From contig JAYKKR010000014.1 in the NCBI GenBank assembly GCA_036971615.1, positions 806,001 through 870,000 on the forward strand: DNA of 64,000 bases, given 5' to 3'. This DNA comes from Amyloporia xantha (taxonomy: Eukaryota > Basidiomycota > Agaricomycetes > Polyporales > Adustoporiaceae). Positions 52,541 to 64,000 of this stretch are shown here, piece by piece. The stretch's first letter is position 1. Each line of letters begins with the position of its first letter. The notes beneath the pieces were generated by a model that saw only the letters and a program-made list of their open reading frames with translations, was not told the origin of the DNA and made no database searches. The position numbers and the translations under genes were made by a program.

Positions 52541-54080
52541 TTCTCTTCGCTTGTCTCGTTTCTGGAAACCCTCTGCGTAGGGAGTTCCCGAAAAAACGTG
52601 GACAACGGCATCGCGCAACCGAGAGGATATAAACCGGAATCAATTATTGGGATAAGCGGGCAAGTTATCTCTTTCCTGTCACCCACCGTCACCGCACAGT
52701 CTGTCGACGAGAATACTGCCAGTAGCTGCTGCCTTGTACTTATAGCATTAGAACTAGTGAGTATCACGCTCGCCGATACTTTCATTTGATCATGTTGATG
52801 ATCGGTGATTCTCCAGGCGTTCAATCATGACAGTGGATTGCCCGTTGTGCAATCGCAAGTTTGCGACTCACCGGGCATGGGGGGATCATGAGCGGAATTC
52901 ACCCAAACACACCGGCTACTTCTCTTGCAGTATCTGTTGCGTTGTGCGTTATACTGTCATGCTGATCTGGCTGTTCACTCAACACTTCTTTTGTTTCTTC
53001 GTCTCGATGAACACAGTTCTTCCAAATCGTGGAAGACTTGCATGAGCACGAAAAGGATCAGCATCCGTATTGCGATGCTTGCGAGCGACCCTTCGAAAGC
53101 GAGAACAATCTCCGAACGCACCTGCAGTCGTCATTGCATCAGAGTCGCACTCTGGTGTGTCCGGGCCGAAAATGCTCTAAACGGTTTATCTCCGCCGCTG
53201 GTCTCCTCCATCACCTGGAGTCAGGGACTTGTCGTTCAGGAATGTCCCGCGACAAGGTCAACCGCCTAGCGGTCAAATATGACACGACAAACGTAGTGAC
53301 GAATCCGACTCGCCTCGTCCAAGGACCCGACGGATACACGCTCCCTCAAAGTACGATCATAAGCGTTGCAACATCGCTTTGCGTGGAATGGGTCTAGGTT
53401 CGAGTGCTTTTTGTGTCATCGAGAGTACCAAACTCTCGATCGGCTCAATCAGCACCTCGTAAGTCCTGCACATGACAATGAAATCTACCGTTGTCCAGAG
53501 AGTTGGCAGGGCTGCGGCATGGAGTTTCGAACGCTCAGTGCCTTATGCCAACACGTGGAAAGCGAGCGTTGTGGCATTCGCAGATTCAATGACCCTATGC
53601 AAAGCGTCATCGGATCAATGGCGAGTGCACTGAAGGGCCTTGTCCTGTGAAAACGGAAGTGGGCAAGGTTCGTTGATGCTGCGCAGTGATGCAAAAGCAT
53701 TGGCGAACCCGTCGCTAGGTCGTCTGGATGATTCCTTCTGTGCACCTGCTACGTACCTTTGGCCCATATTACTTACGTCCGTCTTTCTGGTGCGTCTAGT
53801 TTCATGAACTTGCTCTTTGTTTAGATACTTCCCATTTGATCTGCTCTTGTGTACGTACTGCTTTCGCTGCCTCGTGTGTATCTTGCTTTGCGTCTGGGGC
53901 GATCACGTTCACATTCCATTTGCTCTTATCTTGTCCCGTCCACCTTCTTGTATACAGTATTGACGACGACACTTCTACTCGGTCGTGCCTGATTTCTTCT
54001 CAGTCCTGCCGACGAGGCTACATCTTGTGTACAATATCGCTGTCGTATTTGCTATCGAATCAAATCGATCTTGGTGACAC
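52540..54080 (+). repeat. tandem gene duplication, unit 2
   Basis: Second copy of 49740-51300; see that entry. The distance between equal points is about 2787 bp. Confidence 0.88.
52827..53650 (+). pseudogene. C2H2 zinc-finger protein 2, one frameshift at another site
   Basis: ATG 52827 (MTVDCPLCNRKFATHRAW), intron donor GTGCGT near 52941, acceptor CACAG near 53017, then FFQIVEDLHEHEKDQHPYCD. Fingers correspond one to one with copy 1, and this copy reads through the place where copy 1 is broken (DTTNVVTNPTRL). At about 53379 an extra T (CGCTTTGCGTGG against CGCTTGCGTGG) shifts the frame and gives a stop at 53397. The remaining fingers (CFLCHREYQTLDRLNQH, GCGMEFRTLSALCQ) follow in the other frame to 53650. 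Confidence 0.8.
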
Positions 54081-54265
54081 TCTCCCCATCTCGGTAGTCG
54101 TGGCATGTCTCTGATTACGATTGACCTTTCTTCAACAGCATACGTTGAGTGTCGTGTGTACCCAACTGTTCGTATTTCAAGCATTCATAATGATACAATT
54201 CTAGTGGTCCAGTAATGCAGCAATCATCTGCCAAATATACAGCATCGTCGTCGTGAACCGCATCA

Positions 54266-56620
54266 TCACAGGACATATCTGAAATCGCGATTCTGGATGT
54301 CCGTCAGATCCAAATATTCCTGTAAGAGCAGAATGGGTTAGACCACCTGCTCCCAATCTTTCATAACACTCAGGAGAGTATACCTTCTCCACCTTGCGCT
54401 CCACGCGCTTTCCGTCTGGGAGAATGACCTCGATGTAGACGTCGTCATACGTCGTGTCCAGCGGCTCTGCGTCGCGGCGCTTGTTCTCTCGTACCAACAG
54501 TGCCCTGATGATCAGGAGGAGAATCATGCAGCAGACATAGCAAACGCCGATAATGATCCATGGCACATGGTTTCTGCGAAAGTAATGGTGGATTGCCAAA
54601 CCCTTGTTAAACCTGCTGAGGATAATTATCGCATTCTACTTACCTGGGCACATACTTCGCCTGCCACATGAAGGGTCCGGCAGCATTACCGACACAGTAA
54701 GCGATCAGCATGATCGCGTTCACGGTGACTTTCTTTGTGTGTCCGGCGGTGACGTTCGTCAGCCATGACAGGGACAATACGAACGCTGTCACGCTGATAG
54801 CTGTTGCAACCAGTTCATCAGCACGCAACCACTGCCTACAGGGTGATGAGCGTACTTGTCATCCACTGTCCAAACAGCAGTCCGATTCGGTCGCTCCACG
54901 GCAAGAGATTCACAAGCAGGATACCCAACAGCGTGGGGAAGAAGTAGAAGAAGCCGACATACGCACGCGCGTTGGTCAAACGCGCAGCGAGCTGACAACC
55001 GGTGTAAATCGTTACGATCTCAACGACGCCGCTGACCATGGCAAGGAGGGTCGTCTGCAAGTCACTGAATCCGAAGGAGGCCATGATGATCTGTTGCTGA
55101 TTCGTCAGGCTGTTGGGCACGTTGTCGAGGGCAGAGAAGAGCGCAAAGAGCCACGTCTTAGGGTCGAGAAGTGCTTCATAGAATCTGTGGATGTCCCGTG
55201 AGCGCAGTAAGGCCGAGAACAAGGAAGCCGACATACTGTTCTTTCTTGAAACGCTTGTTCTCGACACCGGTCTGGTTCGTCTGCAGAGCACATGCATCTG
55301 AATTGGGTTATTACTCAGGGACCGATCGCCGATCACATACCTTTATGCGCTGCACAGCGATCACGCGCTCTTCCTGGGTGAGGAACCACGCGCTCGTGGG
55401 CGAGTCGGGGAACATGAACCTGACACACGACTTAATAGCTGGCAGAGATAGAACACCGGATGTGCTCACCAGAATGCGACCGCAGTGATGAGGGTCAATA
55501 AGCCAGTGATTATAACTAGCCTGTACAGAGATGTTCATAAACGCTATACTCGAAGAGAGGTGATATCCGTACCATTGCCACGGCTGGAACTTGGTTGTTT
55601 TGGAATGGAGCACACCGAAGCTGATGAAGCCAATGATGATTTGCGCTTGTGTTCGCTGTCATTAACAGATCCAATCAATCACGCGCAATCAGTCTCACCA
55701 GTTCCGTTCATCAAAACTGTCAAATTCACGCGTCAGAATGCAAATCGCAGAAGTGGGCCAGATTGCTTACACCAGTATCCCACGCGCAGAGTCTGTTCCG
55801 AACGCGTGTAGAACATGGAAGTGACGATCATGAATCCAGCCGTGATCGAACCCTCGCACATGCCCAGGATCAAACGGCACGCGAGCAGCCCGCCAAAGTC
55901 CTTGCAAGCGGCGTGGCAGCATAATGCGATGCCCCAGACGAAAATATTGCAGCTGCAGTCCGTTTACAAGTATTCGTGAGACGGCCAGTAGGGAAAGACA
56001 CTAGCTCGTACCTCATCCATTTGCCGACCGGTAATCGCTGAAGAGCGAGATTCTGAGGATACTCAAATACAAGGTAACTCAAATAGAAGATCGTTCCAAG
56101 CCTGTTGCAGCGAGGATCAGTCGGTGTCAATCAGAGTTTACACCGATCCTCATACCAGTTGTATCTGATCCAAAGCTTCCTGATAAGTCATTGAACCCTT
56201 CCTTCCATAATGTGCCACTCACTGATTAGTCGTTAGATGCGTTGCTGTCCTTGAAATAAATGATATCAATGTTACGGTCCATACAAATTACAATTGGCGC
56301 GCACTTGATCCCAAGGATTGCGGAGCTTCCAAGAGTAGTCTTGTCCATGAACTGAATCCAATAGAGAACTGCAGGTGATCGACGGTCAAATGCGGCGCTC
56401 GACATATAGACAGTCTCCGCGACTTACTGCACATCAGCGGCATGATATGCCAATCTATCTTCTTGCGAATGCGCAATGCCTCATCCGGGTCCACCTCCAT
56501 CATCGTGCCCGCAACGAGCTGCGCGCCCGTGTCGACTTCCTCCGTCACGGCAGCGACATGGACGCTGACTTTCTTCTCGTCATCGATCGACGCCGCCTTG
56601 CTGAGTGACTCTTGGGACAT
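54266..56620 (-). CDS. MFS transporter, allantoate permease (DAL5-like) family
   Basis: Start MSQESLSKAASIDDEKK at 56620, cytosolic N-terminus with DEALRIRKKIDWHIMPLMC, then YWIQFMDKTTLGSSAILGI (first membrane helix of this family). Next come LSYLVFEYPQNLALQRLPVG, NIFVWGIALCCHAACKDF, LACRLILGMCEGSITAGF, FYTRSEQTLRVGYW, MFPDSPTSAWFLTQEERV, LFALFSALDNVPNSLTNQ, TSWLTNVTAGHTKKVTVN-type helix 10 and AIMLIAYCVGNAAGPFMWQ. The last exon is EYLDLTDIQNRDFRYVL, stop at 54266. At least ten exons with GT-AG borders. Expected: plasma-membrane proton symport of a small organic anion or vitamin-like compound; substrate not determined by sequence. No lesion seen. Confidence 0.9.
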
Positions 56621-59600
56621 CGTGAAAGGAGACGACCGTGGTAGACCCGAGACGAGGGGGCAGAACCAGACGGTGAGAAGCAGCTGGGTGCCAAGAGCAC
56701 CATTTATATAGTTTCCGAGCCAGCTCCATTTCTATCAGCAAAATCTTCGTTACTGCCACCTCCAATCCAATCGGTGTGTGCGATAGAGCGTCTCCGTCCT
56801 AAGCGTGACTCGATAGGTGGATGATCATGAGGCCCAGCGTCCTTATCTGTTCTGTCAACGCTGCAGTTCGGGAGATATTTGCGGCCGCTTGGTGGTCGTA
56901 GAATGCCAGGGCTCTGGAGCTGATAGGACTTGGGTCAAGAGATACCGATGGGACAACCACCAACAGAAAGATAAGTTAGGCATTGATTAGTAGGGGACAG
57001 ATAAGTCATGGTGACTAGAAACATAAACCAAGGAGGTGCGCATGCCACCTAGCGCGTTTACACATAAATTGTGGAGGTCTGCATGGAGAAGAGCTAGGCG
57101 ACTTACGATCAAGTGTGATTTAGCAGCCGTGGGAAAGTAGGCGGCTATATAAGAGCTAGGTCAATTTCGCCTTTACGAAACCTCCTCCGATACCGCAATC
57201 CTCACTGAGTACTCTATACAACCGTTCTCTTGGGTCGAGGCGAGCGACGGCCTCTGGCTTATCATACTGAAATTGTTGGTGCCTCGAGCTACCGTGGACC
57301 GTGGACGTGACGCACGACGGCGACGCATCCGATGTTGAACCATGTCTACTATTCCTTCTGTTCAAGCCCTCAGCAATATTTACAGGCAGAAAGAGCACCT
57401 ACAACATACATATTGGATGATGGACCCTGGTGCTTGAATATCCGGTCTGCGGTTCCCAAACGGCGGTGGATTCGAGCGCTTTCACTGCAGTGGCAAGTGT
57501 ATCATCCAGGCTCCTCACAGGCATATTTATGGTTACATTGGCGGCAAAACGACGTCGCTATCGTACAGCCAGTTCGAGAAGACACAATTTTCGTCATCAA
57601 GCTTCCTTCCTTGGCACAAGAATCTACGATAAGCCGCTTTCGCTGACACAGAGGACTACGACATGCTTGCTACCTGCTGTATTTGCGCATCGCGGTCGTC
57701 GCTCCGGGTCAATATAATTCTGTGATCTTGGCGACTAGTATCTCTCGTATCGCCGACAGCGATGTCTGCCACTGTCAAACCTTTTGTCCATCGCAGTCAG
57801 AATGATAACCCACCTCTGATGAATACCTCGCCGTCTATTGGTGTTCTCTTGAAGTCGATACCTGTCAGGTATCAGCTCGAGATACTCGGTGTCGGTCTGT
57901 GCCGGCGATTGTCTCAATAATAAACCTAAAGTTGTGCATTCGCTTATATGGGTATGTAGCGCCCGAGTAGAGGATTTCCTAATGCAGTGTCTGTTGGAGA
58001 TAAGGAAAGTGAACAATTGCAAACAGCTCACTGCACAAAGATCAAAGATTGCGGGTGCACCAACTAACCAGGGATTTTCCGTCCCTCCTTCACTCAAGCC
58101 TTTGTCTATCGATAGGAACGTCTTCCGCAGATACGAACTTTGAAAATTATGGACATGAGGTTTGCATAACTGTGTTTTCTATATGAGCAAACAGCGTTAT
58201 ATCAAGGTAAAGCACAAGCAGGTTCGACGCGTCCTTGAAACGACTGATTTTGATTGAATGATAGGTTGATTTGCAAGTGGGACTATTCCTTCAAACGTCA
58301 GCTTGTCCGTACTGGCATAGTGATCGGCCTACCCATGCTTCCAATTCCCAAGAACGCATTGTTCGTGCCCAGGCTTGGAAACACATAACAGGAGCAGCTG
58401 TCAAAATCGAGGAGGGAAGAGCAATGGTGCCGCTGTCTTGTTTTTGCCAACGATGGTTCGTGTGCATAGCCGGCACATCCAGTTGCAAGGGCAGCCCCGC
58501 GTTTAGTTTGCAAACTGAGCCTGCGCTCGATATAGTATGGGCCTGGTTCAGACGCCCAGCGAGGTCACGCTCTGTCTGCTCCGTCGCGCTCTGCTGTCCT
58601 GACTCCTCCAGTCTGGTGTACTGCGTTGAACCACTCAAGTTTCCTTACACTACTTCTATCACGCAGCGCATCAATCACGCTATACACGATGCGTAAAAGT
58701 GACTGCACGGCCCGGTGATCTAACTTTGACACCGCATAACTGACACTATCGTTAATGCTGACCATGCTTTTCTCCCACTGTCTACATTCTCGAAGATCAA
58801 GGACACCGTTCAGAAGGCAATTTTGCAGGACATCTTCATCTTTGAACAGTTCTTCGACGGTCTTTCAGGGCTGCGGTGCCGGTTAATAGGGAAATATATC
58901 GGTCGCCAATTCAGCTTGGTCTGGCCTTCTTTCAGATAGATATGCTCAGCAATGATTCAGGCATACATGACTTACGACTATGATACAGATTGAATTTTTT
59001 TACCTCATCGGTTGTATTACAGATGGCAGTCAGATGGGTCCCATACATCTGAAAAGAACGCGACAGAACAGCAGGGTCACGAACCAGCAAACATTTATAG
59101 TACCCTCTATGTCCTCCCCTTTGAGTCGTGTCATAGCCTAGCATGGTGATGGAATTGCGTATTCTTGCTCTGCGGAAAGCTTCGCTTGTATGGATCTCCC
59201 TTATGGTAGGTGCCCCATCTAATTTGCCGAATTGCGCTCCGGCATACGCTCTTTGATCTTGTTCAGGACTTACGCATCAGCCACATAGCCAACGCCAAAC
59301 CCTCCGGCGTGAATGACAGGTACGGTCTCGTTGTCTTCCTCCTCTTTAACAATAGCAGACAATCGAAATCGGTAGCCGCAATTCTACGTATTCGGTGCGC
59401 TCTTCGATCAACGGAATGTTCATGCCATGGAATCGACCAGATCAGTGGTCAGGTTGAAAGAAGAGTTTGTGTCGTAAAGATTGCGGAGGTATGCCGCCTA
59501 AACGACCTTCTTACTATCGAGCGTGTACGTGTTATATTGGTATTATTACATCTGGTTCTTGCGGATTTGACTCATGATTGGTGGGATATTCCATATAATG

Positions 59601-59698
59601 CGTGGGGAAGCAAACCCGTGGGTGCCACCTGAGGGCCTTATAATCGCTGCCGTCGTGTCTAGAGACTATAGTGTTCTGCCTTCCCCCATTGCAGTAAC
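56621..59698. other. intergenic, 3.1 kb, divergent promoters
   Basis: Between the MFS gene (minus) and P450-2 (plus). ORFs up to 141 codons (58271-58696) have no domain, and I find no relic of a known gene or transposon. A NotI-type GCGGCCGC lies at 56882. Large enough for a small gene I cannot see. Confidence 0.5.
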
Positions 59699-61939
59699 AT
59701 GATGGACTTCAAAGCCCCGTCGCTCGATGTATACATCGGTATAGCTGCTTTCGCGGCTATCGTTTGTCATTTCATCTACACTCAATGGCTCAACCCGGAA
59801 CGACGCCTTCCTCTCCCCCCTGGTCCGACGCGACTTCCCCTAGTCGGAAATGTCCACCAGATCCCGCTGGAATACCAACAGGAAACATTTGCCGATTGGG
59901 CTCGGAAGTATGGTACGTCGGATTTCATCTGCTAATGGCTTATAACGATAACCGGTCCGTCCAGGAAATGTGATCTATGCTCAGCTGTTTCAGAATCCGG
60001 TCCTCGTTTTGAATACACTGCAAGGAGCACAAGATCTGATGGAGAAGAGAGGGGCTAAATACTCCGACAGACCGCACTTTGTCTTGCTGAACGAGTTGTG
60101 AGTCAATCGAGTATAACCTACTGCAACGGACTGATCCTGTACACCTCCTAGCTTCTTCCCTACATCAAATCTGGTACTAATGCCTTTCGGTGACAAGTGG
60201 CGCCGGCATCGGAAATGGTTCCAATCCACCATGGAGACAAAGACCTCTCTGGAGAATTACGTTCCACTTCAGATCAGGGAGACTGACAAATTGATGTCCG
60301 AGCTCATTCAGAAACCCAGTGGGTTTATCGAGCACATCAAGAGGTATAGTATGATACCATCATATCTATACCTCTATGCTGAGTAGATTGCTTATACATT
60401 GGTAATGCATGAACCAGGTTCGCCGGCTCTATGATGCTGGAGATCTCCTATGGTCACCATGTTAATTCTGTGGAGGACGCATTCATGGTCTCCGCAGACC
60501 AGACGATAGCAAGAACGGCTGAGGATGCAAGCTTCGTCGCGTCGCTCGCGGATTTCTTCCCAATCTGTGCGCATATTAATCCAATGTCGTAGTCACCCAT
60601 GTTTATTTCGTTGATGGGGTGATAGTGAAGTATATTCCAGGCTGGCTGCCGGGTGGTGGCTTCAAGAAACAGGCACTTGTTGTCAGAGATATGGTTCAGG
60701 TAATGATTGACGCTCCGTTCCAGAGAGTGCGTGCGGCCATGGTGAGTAGGGGTAGTTGTGGGAATTTCTTGAGTTAGAAGAAGTATAGAGCTCTGGGACG
60801 GCAAAACCGTCGTTTACGACATATTTGATCGATGAATCATCGCGAGATAGTCACCTCACAGAGGAAGACGAAATTGATATCAAAGCAAATGCGTCGGTTA
60901 TGTACGGAGGTGCGTCTACCACTCGACATTCGTAATCGCTGCGAACTCATCAGGTCGTTCATACCAGCTGGGTCCGACACCGTAAGCAGAGACTTTCATC
61001 CTCCGAAGATCATAGCTGATCTATAATGCAGACTATCACCTCTCTGATGACGTTCGTTCTGGCTATGGTTCTCCATCCTGAAGTTTTCCGAAAGGCCCAA
61101 GCTGAGATAGACCGGGTGATTGGAGCGGGGAAAGTCCCGCAGTTAGAGGACAGGGAGTCTCTGCCCTATCTTGATTGTGTCGTCAAGGAGGTGTACCGGT
61201 ACGATACTGCATTTCATTCATATCTCCTCTAATGTTTCTTCTAAAGCTGGAACCCTCCCGTTCCACTCGGTGAGCCCTTGTGTCATTTTTTTATAAACGC
61301 AGCCTTATGCTGCACTTCAGGCGTACCTCATCGACTTATGGAGAATGATGAGTACCAGGGGTATTTTGTTCCAGGTGGCTCGATGATCGTTCCTAACATC
61401 TGGTGGGTCCTCATCATCATGAATCGGCAATCTTCGAATGAGACTGAGAGTTACTTGGACAAGGTCAATGGGTCGGGATTCGAATATCTATCCTGACCCT
61501 AATAATTTCCGCCCTGAGCGATTCGAAGAGATGGACGCTCATACAGCAAGCATGAGCGATCCGCGGAAGTTCATCTTTGGATTCGGTCGGCGGTATGTTT
61601 TCCTTCAGACTAGCACGAATTTGATTTACGCGCACACCTGTAGAATTTGTCCCGGGCGTTTCCTCGCAGACTCGAACGTCTGGTTAGCGGCGGCAAACAT
61701 GGTTGCGAACTTGGACATCCGCAAGGCTTGCGACTCGTCCGGCCAAGAGATTACACCCGTGCCTCAATTCAAATCCGGCTCAATCAGGTATGCATTATCA
61801 TCTCGGATAATTCAGTGCACTGAGAGCTAGTGCTGAAATTCGAAATAGTCATCCAGAGCACTTCGTGTGCGATATTCGCCCTCGCACACAGGCGATAGTG
61901 GCCATGATCACGGAGAGGAACTCGGTGCATGTTGGTTAG
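59699..61939 (+). CDS. cytochrome P450 monooxygenase 2, paralogue of P450-1
   Basis: ATG at 59699 or 59702. Exon 1 has an anchor ([18 protein letters not shown]), [20 protein letters not shown] and WARKYG. Later exons: [65 protein letters not shown] and [18 protein letters not shown]. The I-helix AGSDT, ExxR in [29 protein letters not shown] and [19 protein letters not shown] follow. The last exon is [14 protein letters not shown], stop at 61939. Intron positions match P450-1 wherever compared, including the one inside the heme loop. An ER-bound oxidase using P450 reductase; substrate unknown. Intact as far as traced. Confidence 0.92.
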
Positions 61940-62293
61940 CTTACAGCCGTCTGAATCATTTTGCATGTATCTGTTCTCGATGATATGCACTGTCTTTTGT
62001 ATCACAACGTCTATCTCACCAAATAAAAGCGTTGTATTTCGTTTGGAATTAAAGCATCTGTGCATAATCACGGAGTGTCTGCATTGTTGAGTGTTGGGTG
62101 AATGGTGCTACTTATCATCCCTCTGAATTGTGGTTGCATATGAATGTGTCGGGCGGAAAACGCTACAATTGAGAACTCCCTTGGTAACAGCCGCATAGTA
62201 TGATCTAACATGAATGGATGTTTGTTGGCGCTGGCCTGCGAGCATCAAACATTGAAACGCCCCTTTCCGTGACGAGACAATGAGAAAAAACTA
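61940..62293. other. intergenic
   Basis: 3' flank of P450-2. On the minus strand, TTTTTT at 62285-62290 just beyond the tRNA end is the RNA polymerase III terminator. Confidence 0.7.
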
Positions 62294-62365
62294 TTCCGAC
62301 ACGGGGAATCGAACCCCGGGCTATCGCGTGAGAGGCGATAATGTTAGCCACTACACCATATCGGA
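62294..62365 (-). tRNA. tRNA-Glu (CTC anticodon)
   Basis: 72 nt. The minus strand begins TCCGATATGGTGTAGTGGC, the anticodon loop is CTCTCAC between ATCGC and GCGAT, and the T arm is GGGGTTCGATTCCCC. The acceptor stem TCCGATA pairs with TGTCGGA, with one G-U pair; the discriminator is A. It matches the eukaryotic tRNA-Glu pattern closely. No intron. Box A and box B are intact. Confidence 0.96.
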
Positions 62366-64000
62366 GTGACAATTATGCTTTGAGCATATATAACAGTGAA
62401 TCATAAAATGGTCGATGTTTCGCGATGACGACGTTGAGCATTGACTCTGAGTGCGACATTCATGTAGGACGGATTGGAAATTTGACACCGTCAAGAGTGC
62501 ATAGGGTAAGAAGTGATATATCTACATATTCAATCTGTCAATTGACATCCGGATACATATCTATTGGATCAGGAAAACAAGCACCACTGTGCTATACTCA
62601 ACAGAAAATCATGAAGTGAGCGCCTTAGCTAGATGCGAATATAAAAGTAAACGGTTCACCTCCATCACCAAACCTCGAGATTCTTCATATAGCTATATGA
62701 TGTCGAGATATAAGGCAAAATCAATAGAACATGTACAAAAATTATAACCACCCATATATTGAATTATATGGCTGAGAGCGATTGCCAACAGGTCCAAAAG
62801 GTGAAATTCTTCTGCTTGTTATATGCTGTTATGAGATGTCGAAAAAATATGGTCACTCTAAATATAGATCTGTTCTGGATTTATTCTGGACCCAATCATA
62901 AGCGAGCGACGGATGATCCAGATGAACCGGTGCGCTGCAATTCCGTATCGTTTGTGCGCAATTTGCAATCTCAGGGACCAGAGATTAACATTTTTATATG
63001 TTAAATCCTAGCGGTACATATATTCAATTATCTACAAGAATACTACCAATAATCTCACTCATTATTCTACATTAACGTTCGTCGCCTGTCTCCGTTGCTG
63101 ACCATAGACCATAGGTAGACAACGGCAGTAGTCGATCATTATCCAGTATATCATCCGTCATCTGGCCGCGCCGTTGGATACTGAATTATTCCAATGTCTA
63201 GACAGAAGTCAAGTATATCAATCGATGCTATCATTTGAAACGAGAGAGCAGACCAGTGCTTCAGCAACTGCAAGTCAGATTGAAGCCGCGATCTATCAAA
63301 ACTGTGGTCAGCGTGTGTGCTAGTCAACTCGCAATAGATGTGGAGGTCCCCACCATGTTATTCTGTTACAGTACTACAGTAGTCGTGAGCGTTGATGAAG
63401 TTCATTAGCAGTCAACCCAAAGGTTAATACCTGAACTACTCCCAACATACCAGTGCCATAACTTCAATTGCAGTTGTGGTTGATAGTGACGAGGACGGGC
63501 TCGGACACTTACTGGTCTTGTCAGAGAAACTCCTATAGTAGCACTCACTGGCAGGGCGCGAGCTTAGGCGGCCACGCGTGAGTATCCTCAAGATGACCTC
63601 TGTATTTATGTGATAGTCAAGAGCGTCCGGTCCGGCATAACCACAAAATTGCCTAGATTGAAGCTGGGCACGGCTTAATTTCACAATAGACCAGGCTTTG
63701 CATTCTAGCACGGTCTCAGCAAAACGAGACCATGAGCCGAGAGTCATGAATATCCATTTTAGTGATGTGAATATTGGCGCTTATCTCCCGACAAAGAGGA
63801 TCCAGTCAAAAATTATATTTTTGTCTTTTTAAATTTCACCCATAAATTCCGCCAGACATCTAGCATGCATACAAAATAGTTCATTTGGCATTCGTGCTAT
63901 ATTCTATTCTAACAGGTTATAATAGCTTATAACCGGTAGATTATATGTGAACGTTTTCAAATTTCTGACGATATGTTTGCACAAGTATATCTCATAAATC
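62366..64000. other. AT-rich intergenic, nothing recognised
   Basis: Only short ORFs (for example 63436-63747 minus) with no domain; AT content rises to the window end. No repeat or transposon end is evident. Confidence 0.55.

Noticed and set aside
58271..58696. Host gene of 141 codons
   Set aside because: No start context, introns or domain that would support it; the opposite strand is equally open.

Overview
The window is nuclear DNA of a filamentous fungus, almost certainly a basidiomycete (Agaricomycetes-like). The genes have many introns of about 45-60 bp with GTNNGT donors. There is a KDZ transposase with the fungal CxC2 cysteine cluster, a pair of paralogous multi-exon cytochrome P450s, an F-box/propeller protein, a DAL5-type permease and a eukaryotic tRNA-Glu. 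No prokaryotic signals are seen.

The left 37.7 kb is a nest of transposable elements; the right 26 kb is host chromosome. Reading the nest inwards: a Ty1/copia element on the minus strand (5' LTR 37437-37740) was cut inside its integrase by a large Ty3/gypsy element whose 5' LTR is 33348-34819. That gypsy element runs leftwards to a second LTR (4410-6125), which has a polypurine tract on one side and a primer binding site on the other. It is therefore shared with a further gypsy copy that leaves the window at base 1, so this is a head-to-tail tandem with a common LTR. The gypsy integrase gene is split by two later insertions: a 2.8-kb non-coding element with terminal inverted repeats (about 25390-28157) and a 15,045-bp KDZ DNA transposon (9798-24842). 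The KDZ ends are fixed by an 8-bp target duplication, CTCCTTCC. Removing the element and one copy of the duplication rejoins the integrase reading frame exactly.

The KDZ element carries its transposase on the minus strand (11072-14594) and three divergent plus-strand genes of unknown function (16892-23764). One has a SUMO-interaction-like tail and one has SR/SP-rich repeats. Both arms are AT-rich and full of GTTAAC motifs. The gypsy element carries, on the strand opposite gag-pol, three short intron-containing genes (one inside each LTR, two between integrase and 3' LTR). They look like relatives of one another.

The host part holds, in order: P450-1 (minus), a 619-bp long-TIR MITE, an F-box protein (plus), an FAD monooxygenase (minus), a duplicated C2H2 zinc-finger gene with one frameshift per copy plus a third relic (plus), an MFS permease (minus), P450-2 (plus), and tRNA-Glu(CTC). 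Two P450s, a flavin monooxygenase and a transporter within 24 kb could form a small metabolic cluster, but no backbone synthase is visible.
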